Assembly: GCA_005774545.1 (NCBI GenBank) | Contig: VAUL01000001.1 | Location: forward strand, 124,001-188,000 | Source: Deltaproteobacteria bacterium | GTDB lineage: Bacteria; Desulfobacterota; Desulfuromonadia; Desulfuromonadales; BM103 | Length of the DNA stretch: 64,000 nt | Direction: 5' to 3' | In this document: positions 44,482 to 51,497 of the stretch, one piece after another | Layout: the number at the start of each line of letters is the position of its first letter | How positions within the stretch are numbered: the stretch's first letter is position 1 | Translations under genes and position numbers: made by a program | Notes under the pieces: model-generated | Databases searched by the model: none | Told to the model about the DNA's origin: nothing | The model's input: only the letters and a program-made list of their open reading frames with translations

Positions 44482-45213
44482 CTAGACGGAGAGCCCGAGG
44501 CTGTTGATCAGCCAGGAGCGTGTCGGCATCCCGGCAAAAGCGTCGGCCAGCTGTTCGACCTGTTCTTCCGCCGTGCCGGCAACTTCCGGGAAGACGCCGA
44601 ACAGGTCGGCGGACGCCAGCGAGGCCAACTGGTGAGGGGCTTCCTGCTCGGCTACATCCGGCTTGGCAGGCATGCGGTTGATCACGAAGCCGGCCAGCGG
44701 CAATTCCATGGCTCTGGCCGCAAAAACGGTCAGGAGGGTGTGGTTGATGGTGCCGAGCGACGCTCTGGAGACGACCAGCAGAGGGAGCCCGAGATCGCGG
44801 GCGAGGTCGGCGATCAGGTAGCCGCCGCGCAACGGCACCATCAACCCGCCGGCCCCTTCGACGATGACCAGATCCTTGCCGCATTGAACCTGCAGAAGGC
44901 AATCGGCAATATGCCCGGGATCGATCACCACCCCTTCGCGGCTGGCGGCCAGGGACGGTGCCAGCGGTTCCGTCAGCCGGTAGGGGGCGATGATCCGGTC
45001 ATCGTCGCGGCTGTCGGCCGCCCAGCGGAGCAGACGCGCATCGTCGCCGGGTCGAGACACGTCGGCAACCCCTGTTTCGCACGGTTTCATGACGCCGACG
45101 CTGAGCCCCTGCCGGCTGAAATAGCGTGCCAGTGCGGCGGCAATTGCCGACTTCCCGACCCCGGTGTCGGTGCCGGTCACGAACAGCCCGGGGCAGCGGC
45201 GGTCAGCAGGCAT
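44482..45213 (-). CDS. bioD: ATP-dependent dethiobiotin synthetase
   Basis: Closes the ureido ring of dethiobiotin from diaminopelargonate, CO2 and ATP. The 243-residue protein has the modified P-loop VTGTDTGVGKSAIAAAL at the start, the KPCETG substrate motif near residue 43, EGAGGLMVPL and GTINHTLLTV. Its ATG lies inside the end of bioB (11-base overlap), so the two are translationally coupled and both under the BirA-type operator upstream of bioB. bioA and bioF are not in the window. Confidence 0.95.
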   Translation of the reverse strand: MPADRRCPGLFVTGTDTGVGKSAIAAALARYFSRQGLSVGVMKPCETGVADVSRPGDDARLLRWAADSRDDDRIIAPYRLTEPLAPSLAASREGVVIDPGHIADCLLQVQCGKDLVIVEGAGGLMVPLRGGYLIADLARDLGLPLLVVSRASLGTINHTLLTVFAARAMELPLAGFVINRMPAKPDVAEQEAPHQLASLASADLFGVFPEVAGTAEEQVEQLADAFAGMPTRSWLINSLGLSV

Positions 45214-46186
45214 CGATTTCCACCTCGGCGTCGGCGAACATCTGCAGGTCGACAGTGCGATCGCGCCCCGTGGTCGTCAGGTAGTTGCCGATCATGGTGC
45301 CGCTTGCGCCGGCCATGAAAATCCACGATTGAAATTCGCGCAGGTTCGGCTCTCTGCCGCCGCAGACACTGATCGGCGTTGCCGGCAGGAAATAGCGGAA
45401 GAGGGCGATGATGCGCAGGCAGTCCATCGGCGTCAGATCGCGACGTCCGGCGAGCGGCGTCCCGTCAATCGGGTTGAGGAAGTTCAGGGGGACGGAGTCG
45501 ACGCCCAGCTCGGCAAGGGTTTCCGCCAGTTCTATCCGTTGTTCGAGAGACTCGCCGAGGCCGAAGATGCCGCCGCAGCAGACTTTCATGCCGGCCTGCT
45601 TGGCAAGGCGCACGGTGGCGACATCGTCTTCGTAATCGTGGGTCGTGCAGATCGAGGGGAAAAACGACCGCGCCGTTTCCAGGTTGTGATGGTAGGTCAC
45701 GCAGCCGGCCTCGGCCAGCCGGCGGGCTGCCGTCTCGTTCAGGATGCCGAGCGAGGCGGATGGTTCGATGGCGCAACGGGAGCGGATCTCATCAATTGCG
45801 GCCAGAACGGTCTCGAATTCTGCGCCGTCGGCGAGCCGGGTCCCGCTGGTGACGATCCCGTAGCAGTGCGAGCCCTCGTTCTGGGCGGCAATGGCGCCGG
45901 CGACGATCTCCTCGCGGCTCTTCAGGGGGTAGACGGGCGCAGTCGTGCGGTGGTGTGCAGACTGGGCGCAGAAGGCGCAATTTTCCGAACAGCGCCCGGA
46001 TTTCGCGTTGATGATGGAGCACAGCATGACCCGATTGCCGAAGGCTTCTTCTTTGAGGCGATGGGCGCCGGCGAGATAGGCGGTCAGGTCGGCGCCGCGG
46101 GCTTTCAGGATGGCCAGCCCCTGTTCTCTGGAGGGGGGGCGTCCGGATCGAGACTGTTCGACCAGGTCGCTTGCGGATAGCAGCAT
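45203..46186 (-). CDS. bioB: Biotin synthase
   Basis: Radical SAM enzyme that inserts sulfur into dethiobiotin. The 327-residue product has the 4Fe-4S motif CSENCAFCAQS (CxxxCxxC), the conserved INAKSGRCSENC context, YHHNLETA, the CCGGIFGLGE 2Fe-2S-site region and LNFLNPIDGTPL. GGGAG lies about 8 bases before the ATG. It is transcribed from a sigma70-type promoter that overlaps a 19-bp perfect dyad, consistent with biotin-dependent repression by BirA. Confidence 0.97.
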   Translation of the reverse strand: MLLSASDLVEQSRSGRPPSREQGLAILKARGADLTAYLAGAHRLKEEAFGNRVMLCSIINAKSGRCSENCAFCAQSAHHRTTAPVYPLKSREEIVAGAIAAQNEGSHCYGIVTSGTRLADGAEFETVLAAIDEIRSRCAIEPSASLGILNETAARRLAEAGCVTYHHNLETARSFFPSICTTHDYEDDVATVRLAKQAGMKVCCGGIFGLGESLEQRIELAETLAELGVDSVPLNFLNPIDGTPLAGRRDLTPMDCLRIIALFRYFLPATPISVCGGREPNLREFQSWIFMAGASGTMIGNYLTTTGRDRTVDLQMFADAEVEIDAC

Positions 46187-46222
46187 CGGTGTCTCCCGTT
46201 GTCAGAGTGTTTGTCGCGAGGG

Positions 46223-46251
46223 ATTATTGGCGAGGCGGCGCCAATTGTCAA
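46223..46251 (-). promoter_or_regulatory. Sigma70-type promoter of bioBD
   Basis: Minus-strand TTGACA (46251-46246), 17-base spacer, AATAAT (46228-46223): 6/6 and 5/6 matches. The -35 box lies inside one half of the BirA-type operator, so bound repressor would block RNA polymerase. Confidence 0.8.
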
Positions 46252-46284
46252 CCACTCTTGGTGGCGTGGTTGACAATTGGCGCC
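46237..46284. promoter_or_regulatory. BirA-type biotin operator
   Basis: Perfect 19-base inverted repeat GGCGCCAATTGTCAACCAC (46237-46255) and GTGGTTGACAATTGGCGCC (46266-46284) with a 10-base centre. Its core TTGTCAACC (46245-46253), 14 bases, GGTTGACAA (46268-46276) matches the known bacterial BirA site TTGTnAACC-N14-GGTTnACAA. It lies 60 bases upstream of bioB and overlaps the bioB -35 box. The outer arms extend beyond the usual site. Confidence 0.88.
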
Positions 46285-46309
46285 CGTGCCTCGATTGTGC
46301 TCGGGATGA

Positions 46310-46339
46310 TTGACACTCGTCGTTCATTGCGTGTATAGA
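46310..46339 (+). promoter_or_regulatory. Sigma70-type promoter of the tandem XRE-cupin genes
   Basis: TTGACA (46310-46315), 18-base spacer, TATAGA (46334-46339), about 30 bases before the first regulator's ATG. It does not overlap the BirA operator. Confidence 0.65.
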
Positions 46340-46370
46340 ACAGCATCTCATTTTGAGCGGGTCAGTTTTT

Positions 46371-46934
46371 ATGCTGAGAAAACTTGTTGGCGCGAAACTC
46401 AAGAAAACCCGTCTCAAGCGGGATTTGACCATTCAAGAACTGGCGACGGCTTCGCGCGTGTCTGCCAACATGATTTCCCGGATAGAACGAGGGCTTACCA
46501 CCCCCTCGGTGGAAATCCTGATGCGGCTGGCAACGGCTTTCGGCTTGAGCATCGGGTATTTCGTCGAAGAAGCCGAAAAGGGTGCCGACGTTGTTTTAAC
46601 CCGGAAGGGCGAGGGGCGGCCGGTTTTCTTCTTCGTGGACAAACACCAGATCGTCGATCTCACCCAGGGGGTCCGCGATCCTGGCTTCAGCGTGTTTATC
46701 GACACCCTGGAAAAGGGGTGCGACAGCGGTGCCGGCGGCATGGTTCAGTCAGGCGAGGAATTCGCCTACGTGCTCGAGGGGCAGCTCGAATTTGTCATTG
46801 CCGACGAAGTGTTTTTACTCGGGGCCGGTGATTCCATCGCGTTCAAGGCCGCACAACCACATCGCTGGGTCAACCGGCACGATGACCGGACAGTCGTGCT
46901 CTGGGTCGTTTCTCCCGCCCCCCATCTCAAGTGA
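46371..46934 (+). CDS. XRE-family regulator with C-terminal cupin (1)
   Basis: 187-residue transcription factor. It has an N-terminal HTH_3 domain (residues about 8-64: LTIQELATASRVSANMISRI, then ERGLTTPSVEILMRLATAFG) and a C-terminal cupin_2 sensing domain (about 105-185) with SGEEFAYVLEGQLEFVI and GDSIAFKAAQPHRWVN. This architecture is that of SutR/PuuR-type regulators whose cupin binds a small ligand; the ligand here is unknown. A TTG at 46353 is in frame, but ATG 46371 is placed correctly behind the promoter. The next gene, a paralogue, starts 7 bases after its stop. Divergent from bioBD, but there is no sign that it controls biotin genes. Confidence 0.9.
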   Translation: MLRKLVGAKLKKTRLKRDLTIQELATASRVSANMISRIERGLTTPSVEILMRLATAFGLSIGYFVEEAEKGADVVLTRKGEGRPVFFFVDKHQIVDLTQGVRDPGFSVFIDTLEKGCDSGAGGMVQSGEEFAYVLEGQLEFVIADEVFLLGAGDSIAFKAAQPHRWVNRHDDRTVVLWVVSPAPHLK

Positions 46935-46941
46935 GTCGCAT

Positions 46942-47508
46942 ATGAAGCTCAAGAAGATCGTGGGAAAGAAGCTCAAGGCCATTCGCCTTAATCAGGGATT
47001 GACCATTCAGGAGCTGGCGGCCCGCTCCCGGGTCTCCTCCAACATGATTTCCCGGGTCGAGCGCGGGCTGACCATCCCTTCCGTGCAGATCCTGATGAAG
47101 CTTGCCGAGGTGTTTGGCAAAAGCATCGATTTTTTCGTCGAGGAGGTGACCACCACGCACGAAGTGGTTTTCTCCTCGCCGGGCCGCCGTGATACGACGG
47201 TGTACGACGATGATCTCAACATGCACACGGAATCGTATACGTCCGGGTTGCGCGACCCGCAGTTCATGTCGTTTCTCTGCGTCGTTCCCGAGGGCGGCAG
47301 CAGCGGCCGCCAGCAGATGTACCATCCCGGTGATGAATTGATCGTTCTGCTCGAGGGGCAGCTGCAGGTAACGATCGCCGGTCAGTCCTACCTGCTTGTC
47401 GCCGGCGACAGCCTGTCGTTCAAGTCGCATCTTCCCCATCGCTGGGAGAATGTCGGCAGCGGCGCTGCCCGGGTGATCTGGACACTTTCTCCTTTCACGA
47501 CAATTTAG
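46942..47508 (+). CDS. XRE-family regulator with C-terminal cupin (2)
   Basis: 188-residue paralogue of the preceding gene, with the same HTH (LTIQELAARSRVSSNMISRV, ERGLTIPSVQILMKLAEVFG) and cupin (HPGDELIVLLEGQLQVTI, GDSLSFKSHLPHRWEN). The recognition helices of the two differ little (RVSANMISRIERG versus RVSSNMISRVERG), so they may bind similar sites or form heterodimers; the cupin domains differ more. The frame is open upstream, but ATG 46942 gives the same MKLKKIVGKKLKA-type start as its relative. They form a two-gene operon. Confidence 0.9.
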   Translation: MKLKKIVGKKLKAIRLNQGLTIQELAARSRVSSNMISRVERGLTIPSVQILMKLAEVFGKSIDFFVEEVTTTHEVVFSSPGRRDTTVYDDDLNMHTESYTSGLRDPQFMSFLCVVPEGGSSGRQQMYHPGDELIVLLEGQLQVTIAGQSYLLVAGDSLSFKSHLPHRWENVGSGAARVIWTLSPFTTI

Positions 47509-47528
47509 GTTATTTACAGAAGGACTGC

Positions 47529-47556
47529 TTGACACGGGGTAATATCGCGGTATTAT
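47529..47556 (+). promoter_or_regulatory. Promoter with overlapping near-palindrome upstream of the IHF/HU gene
   Basis: TTGACA (47529-47534), 16-base spacer, TATTAT (47551-47556). The spacer and -10 contain AATATCGCGGTATT, a 14-base near-palindrome (12 of 14 symmetric), which could be an operator. The leader to the ATG at 47671 is about 110 bases. Confidence 0.6.
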
Positions 47557-47670
47557 TCGTATAACGAACATTAGCCGGTGCTCATTGCGGGTTGACGCCG
47601 GCGATCGGTTCTGGCGCCGAACAAATCGATGGGGGAAGATAGACCGCACTGGCCGTCTGGGGAGGGATTT

Positions 47671-47958
47671 ATGAACAAGTCTGAGCTTGTCGAGGCTTTG
47701 GCCGGAGAAAACGGCCTGACTTACAAAAAGGCCGAGGAAATCGTCAACCTGATCTTCGACTCGATGGCGGCTACCCTCTCCGAAGGTGGCCGCATCGAGA
47801 TCCGCGGCTTCGGGAGTTTCGTCGTCAAGGACTACAAATCCTACACGGGGCGGAACCCCAAGACCGGCGAGATGATCGAGGTGCGGCCGAAGCGCCTGCC
47901 GTTTTTCAAGGTTGGCAAGGAGTTGCGCGAGCGCGTGAATTTCGCCCGACGTTCCTGA
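47671..47958 (+). CDS. IHF/HU-family DNA-bending protein (IHF-beta-like)
   Basis: 95-residue nucleoid protein. It starts MNKSELVEALAGENGLTYKK, with EEIVNLIFDSMAATLSEGG, IEIRGFGSFVVKDYKSYTGR, the DNA-intercalating arm NPKTGEMIEVRPKRLPFF and KVGKELRERVN. GRNPKTGE and the arm proline place it in the IHF/HU family; the IEIRGFGSF and PFFKVGKELR wording is closer to IHF-beta, though HU cannot be excluded. GGGGAGGG precedes the ATG; an in-frame start at 47629 lacks this. Confidence 0.9.
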   Translation: MNKSELVEALAGENGLTYKKAEEIVNLIFDSMAATLSEGGRIEIRGFGSFVVKDYKSYTGRNPKTGEMIEVRPKRLPFFKVGKELRERVNFARRS

Positions 47959-47983
47959 TCCGCCAAGCGTCTGCCGAAGCCAT

Positions 47984-48020
47984 ATTCCGGAAAAGCACCC
48001 TGTGTTTTTCCGGAATTTTT
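47984..48020 (+). terminator. Rho-independent terminator of the IHF/HU gene
   Basis: 15-bp stem (one G-U pair) from ATTCCGGAAAAGCAC (47984-47998) to GTGTTTTTCCGGAAT (48002-48016), 3-base loop, then a T-run to 48020 and another T-run soon after. The 150 bases from here to the next gene show no supported gene. Confidence 0.9.
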
Positions 48021-48170
48021 GTTTTTGGATCACCCGAGGTGTGTCCGATCTTTGCACTGTTGTCTCAATATGCTGAAAATAATGGTTTTTTTTAGGGCCG
48101 CGAGATTCGTCCTGATGGCATGATAATTGGATGTACGACAGTGAAGGATCTTGCTTCAAGGGAGGGCTGG

Positions 48171-48674
48171 ATGATTCTGCCTTATCGGGGTGTACTGCCG
48201 CAGGTGGCTGACGGTGCTTTTGTTGCCCCGAACGCCACCCTGGTAGGCGATGTCCAGGTCGGTTCCGAATCCGGGATATGGTTCGGTGTCATCCTGCGCG
48301 GCGATGTCAACCGGATCCGGATCGGGAGCCGCACCAACCTCCAGGATGGCACCATTGTGCATGTGACCGGCGGAACTCACCCCACGATGATTGGTGATGG
48401 CGTGACCGTCGGACACGGTGTAAAGCTGCACGGTTGCACGATCGGTGATGGCGCTCTGGTCGGTATCGGGGCCATCGTGCTGGATGGGGCGGTAATCGGC
48501 GAGTCGGCGATGGTGGCGGCCGGCAGTCTGGTTGCGCCGGGAACGATCATCCCGCCACGCACACTGGCGATCGGCAGCCCGGCAAAGGCCAGGCGTGATC
48601 TGTCCGCCGGGGAGCTCGAGTTGCTGCAAGGCCTGGCCGACAGGTATGTCGCCTACCGGCTGGATTACCTCTGA
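48171..48674 (+). CDS. Gamma carbonic anhydrase-like hexapeptide-repeat protein
   Basis: 167-residue left-handed beta-helix protein. Hexapeptide repeats run from about residue 14 (FVAPNATLVGDVQVGSESGI) to 140. The three zinc histidines appear as IVHVTGG and VGHGVKLHGC, the spacing of the gamma carbonic anhydrase family; GIWFGVILRGDVNRIRIG and NLQDGTIVHV are typical. Many members (YrdA/PaaY-like) have weak or unknown activity, so carbonic anhydrase function is not certain. ATG 48171 has GGAGG 6 bases upstream and is preferred to 48120. Confidence 0.9.
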   Translation: MILPYRGVLPQVADGAFVAPNATLVGDVQVGSESGIWFGVILRGDVNRIRIGSRTNLQDGTIVHVTGGTHPTMIGDGVTVGHGVKLHGCTIGDGALVGIGAIVLDGAVIGESAMVAAGSLVAPGTIIPPRTLAIGSPAKARRDLSAGELELLQGLADRYVAYRLDYL

Positions 48675-48762
48675 TGTGGACATCTCTTGTTGATTTTGTC
48701 TAAGAATAATGATAATTTTCGAAAGATTTGAAATAAATTCAGACACGGGCCGCCGTCTTGCA

Positions 48763-50244
48763 ATGATCCGGTTGCATATGCGAATTCTTCTGGTTTCGAC
48801 CGCGGCATGCCTGGCATTGCTGTTGGCAGTTGCCTCTCCGGGACTTGCCTCGCCGACGCACTACGGTCATACCGGCCTTCTCAACCTGCCGACCGCGCAG
48901 ACGCTCAACGAAGGAAACATCTGCGTCGGTCTCTGGACGAACTGCACGGTCGGCAGCGACCGTAGCGGCGTCATCGTTCCGGCGACGATCACGCTGGGGC
49001 TCGGCACGTTCATGGAAGCCTACGGCTCCTATCCGAACCTTCTGTTCAATGACGACGAAGATGTCAGCGGCCGCGGTTTTGCCGACATCGGCTTCAAATT
49101 CCGCATTTTCGGCAAGCGCTCCGATCCTTTTCGGCTCGGCCTCGACCTCCAGGCCCGCCGGTCCATTTCCGACGATATCCGCCGCGACAGCCTGACCGAT
49201 TATGCCAGCACCCTGATCGCCAGCTACAGGCGCGAAAAGTTCGGGGTTCACGCGACGGCCGGTTATATCCTCAAGGATTCCGACTTTGACGACCAACTGA
49301 CCTTCGGCGGCGGCTTCGAATACTACCCGGTCGACCGGCTGCGGACCATTGCCGAGGTGAGTTACGAATCGGGTGCCGAACCCGGTTTCGACGGGCCGGC
49401 CGAAGCGACCATGGGCCTGCAGTATTTTCTGACGCCACATCTGACCATGAATTTCGGAGTGGGAGTCGGCCTGACCGATGCCAGTCCGGACTTCCGGGTT
49501 CTGTTCGGCTTCTCCTCCTGTCAGGGGGTCGGCACTTTCAACCGTCCGGTGCCTAAATTCGCCGAGCCGCCCAAGGCCCAGGAGGAGGCACCGCAGGAGC
49601 CGGCCAAAAAGCTCAAGTTCAAGACGATTACGCCATTGGTTCCGGGTTCGTCCGGCAGCACATCTCCTCTGGGTAAACTCGAACTGCCGTTGCCGGAGCC
49701 TCGCGAGCAGGTGCTGATCACCCCGGATGAGCGTTTGCCCCCCATCGATCTGACCCGTCAGGATTCCGCCGTGAGTCCGTTGGTTCTTCCTCCGCCGAAT
49801 GCGGAAGGGGCCTTTATCTTCGAGCCGTTCAAGGCAACCACGATTCGCAAGTTCATTCTCCCGGAGCAGACCTTCCAGCCGAACCAGGAGTCGCTTTCCA
49901 TGGAGGGCCGCGAATTTCTTGCCATGATCGCCGAGGAGTTGCGCCAGACGACCGGCCGCTACGTCATCCGGATCGAAGGATACATGGACAATGTCGGTTC
50001 GGAAGAGTACAATCGGAAGCTCTCCTACGAGCGTGCGGTAACCGCCGGGTCGGTTCTGGTTCTCAAAAACGGTCTCGACCCGCATTCGATCTTCGTCAAG
50101 GGCTACGGTGAGGCCAAGCCGGCGGCCGACAATACTTCGCCTGAAGGCCGTTCCAGGAACAACCGGCTTGAACTGCTGATCCTGGTGAAGGTACTGGATG
50201 GCCAGGATGTCGGCACGGCACCTGCCTCGACGGTTCAGCAGTAG
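48763..50244 (+). CDS. Outer-membrane beta-barrel protein with C-terminal OmpA domain
   Basis: 493-residue outer-membrane protein with a signal peptide ending near SPGLA. A beta-barrel-like region (about 30-265) begins HYGHTGLLNLPTAQTLNEGN and shows alternating strands (FRLGLDLQARRSISDD, TFGGGFEYYPVD, HLTMNFGVGVGLTD). A Pro-rich linker spans about 270-355, and an OmpA peptidoglycan-binding domain about 375-485 (IRIEGYMDNVGSEEYNRKLS, SYERAVTAGSVLV, FVKGYGEAKPAADN, RSRNNRLELLI). The barrel is not from a family I can name. ATGs at 48763 and 48778 are both possible; no strong ribosome site. It probably tethers the outer membrane to the wall. Confidence 0.85.
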   Translation: MIRLHMRILLVSTAACLALLLAVASPGLASPTHYGHTGLLNLPTAQTLNEGNICVGLWTNCTVGSDRSGVIVPATITLGLGTFMEAYGSYPNLLFNDDEDVSGRGFADIGFKFRIFGKRSDPFRLGLDLQARRSISDDIRRDSLTDYASTLIASYRREKFGVHATAGYILKDSDFDDQLTFGGGFEYYPVDRLRTIAEVSYESGAEPGFDGPAEATMGLQYFLTPHLTMNFGVGVGLTDASPDFRVLFGFSSCQGVGTFNRPVPKFAEPPKAQEEAPQEPAKKLKFKTITPLVPGSSGSTSPLGKLELPLPEPREQVLITPDERLPPIDLTRQDSAVSPLVLPPPNAEGAFIFEPFKATTIRKFILPEQTFQPNQESLSMEGREFLAMIAEELRQTTGRYVIRIEGYMDNVGSEEYNRKLSYERAVTAGSVLVLKNGLDPHSIFVKGYGEAKPAADNTSPEGRSRNNRLELLILVKVLDGQDVGTAPASTVQQ

Positions 50245-50277
50245 CATCGAGCGTATACTTCAGCAGGGGTTGACCTC

Positions 50278-50760
50278 ATGATCAATGCGAGTGCTTTTGA
50301 CGGAATTCGCGGGAGCGTCATGCTCCAGGGGATGACGGATGCGGATTTCAGCCGCCTGGCGGAGTTTTGTGAAGATCGCCAGATGGCCGAGGGGACGACG
50401 GTTTTTATCGAAAACATGCCGGGCGAGTCCCTGTTTTTGATCCGCCGGGGGACGATTCGCATTTCCAAGATGTTCGCCGAAGGGGACGAAAAAACCCTGG
50501 TGGTTCTCGGCCCGGAGGATATTTTCGGCGAGATGGCGGTGATCGACGGGCTGCCGAGATCGGCAACGGCCCGCGTGGCCGAAGATGCCGAACTGATCAG
50601 CCTGAAGAAAAAGGATTTCGAAGCCCTCTGCCAGGCTGATCCCGGCCTGGCGTTGAAACTGGCCATGAATATCGTGCGGATCTTCAGCAAGCGGATCCGC
50701 GAGGCAAGCGATGAGTACCGGGACATGCTGATCTGGTCGATACAAGGGGACAAGGCCTAG
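50278..50760 (+). CDS. Cyclic-nucleotide-binding domain protein without DNA-binding domain
   Basis: 160-residue protein consisting of one cNMP-binding fold. FIENMPGESLFLIRRGTIRI covers the entry strands, and LGPEDIFGEMAVIDGLPRSATARV holds the phosphate-binding cassette (GEMAxxxxxPRSATA), followed by LISLKKKDFEALCQADPGLA and a C-terminal helix. There is no helix-turn-helix, so it is not a CRP/FNR activator; it may be a stand-alone effector or bind a partner. It lies 33 bases after the OmpA-type gene and 10 bases before a lipoprotein gene with an AGGGAGG ribosome site. Confidence 0.87.
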   Translation: MINASAFDGIRGSVMLQGMTDADFSRLAEFCEDRQMAEGTTVFIENMPGESLFLIRRGTIRISKMFAEGDEKTLVVLGPEDIFGEMAVIDGLPRSATARVAEDAELISLKKKDFEALCQADPGLALKLAMNIVRIFSKRIREASDEYRDMLIWSIQGDKA

Positions 50761-50770
50761 GGAGGCGACA

Positions 50771-51412
50771 ATGAAGCTGGTCGCACGCATGCTGCTCATC
50801 GCAGTCGCGACAGTATCTTGTATGGCCTGCAGTGCTAAAATCGTTCCCGTGCCGACTGCGACGGCGCTTCCCGGCCCCGTTGAAGGATCCCTTAGCGAAA
50901 TGCGTGACGGCATCGCCGTGACGGTGAAGATCGATCAGCTTTCCGTTCAGCCTTATCAGCCTGTCGACAATCTCGCTTCGATTCACATTGCCATTGACAA
51001 CCGTACCGACCGCAAGATCGAGGTTGCACCCGGTGCCTTTGTGCTCAGGGACGGGGAGAACAACCAGTATCTGACGGTTTCGCCCGAGCGGGTCAGGGAG
51101 ATCGTGAGCAAGGACACGGTCTACCTGATCCCTTACCCGTACGTCGGCTACTATTACCTTGAGGACCAAAGGCAGGATTCCTTTCACCAGACAATGACGT
51201 CCTCCCTGCCGTTTTATGCCGAATATCACCCCCAGAACATCTTTACCCGGGCCTTGCCTTCCGGTCCGGTTCTGCCGCACTCGAAGGTTTCGGGTGTGAT
51301 CTATTTCCTTGCCGACCTGACCCGCACCGATCATGTCGAACTGTTGCTCTATCCGGACCCCCGGTTCGAGGGCGAGCCGCGGTATCGTTTCCCCTTCCGT
51401 GTCGAGAAATAG
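50771..51412 (+). CDS. Uncharacterised lipoprotein
   Basis: 213-residue predicted lipoprotein. The signal MKLVARMLLIAVATVSCMAC has a lipobox ending in the lipidated cysteine, with Ser-Ala-Lys after it, favouring outer-membrane sorting. The mature part looks like a beta-sandwich: GIAVTVKIDQLSVQPY, ASIHIAIDNRTDRKIEVAPG, VSGVIYFLADL. A Tyr-rich segment PYPYVGYYYLEDQRQDSF lies in the middle. I do not recognise the family. It is tightly packed behind the cNMP-binding gene (10 bases), pointing to a shared operon with it and the OmpA-type gene. Confidence 0.8.
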   Translation: MKLVARMLLIAVATVSCMACSAKIVPVPTATALPGPVEGSLSEMRDGIAVTVKIDQLSVQPYQPVDNLASIHIAIDNRTDRKIEVAPGAFVLRDGENNQYLTVSPERVREIVSKDTVYLIPYPYVGYYYLEDQRQDSFHQTMTSSLPFYAEYHPQNIFTRALPSGPVLPHSKVSGVIYFLADLTRTDHVELLLYPDPRFEGEPRYRFPFRVEK

Positions 51413-51497
51413 GTTGCCTGCCTGATCCGGCGCCGGATTGCTCACCTGCAGGGGGCAGCCGGTCCGGAATCCATATCGCCGCCAGGGGAGTCCCCCG

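Noticed and set aside
46371-47508. XRE-cupin pair as the biotin regulators
   Set aside because: The dyad next to bioB matches the BirA operator, and the XRE promoter lies outside it; no evidence links these regulators to biotin.
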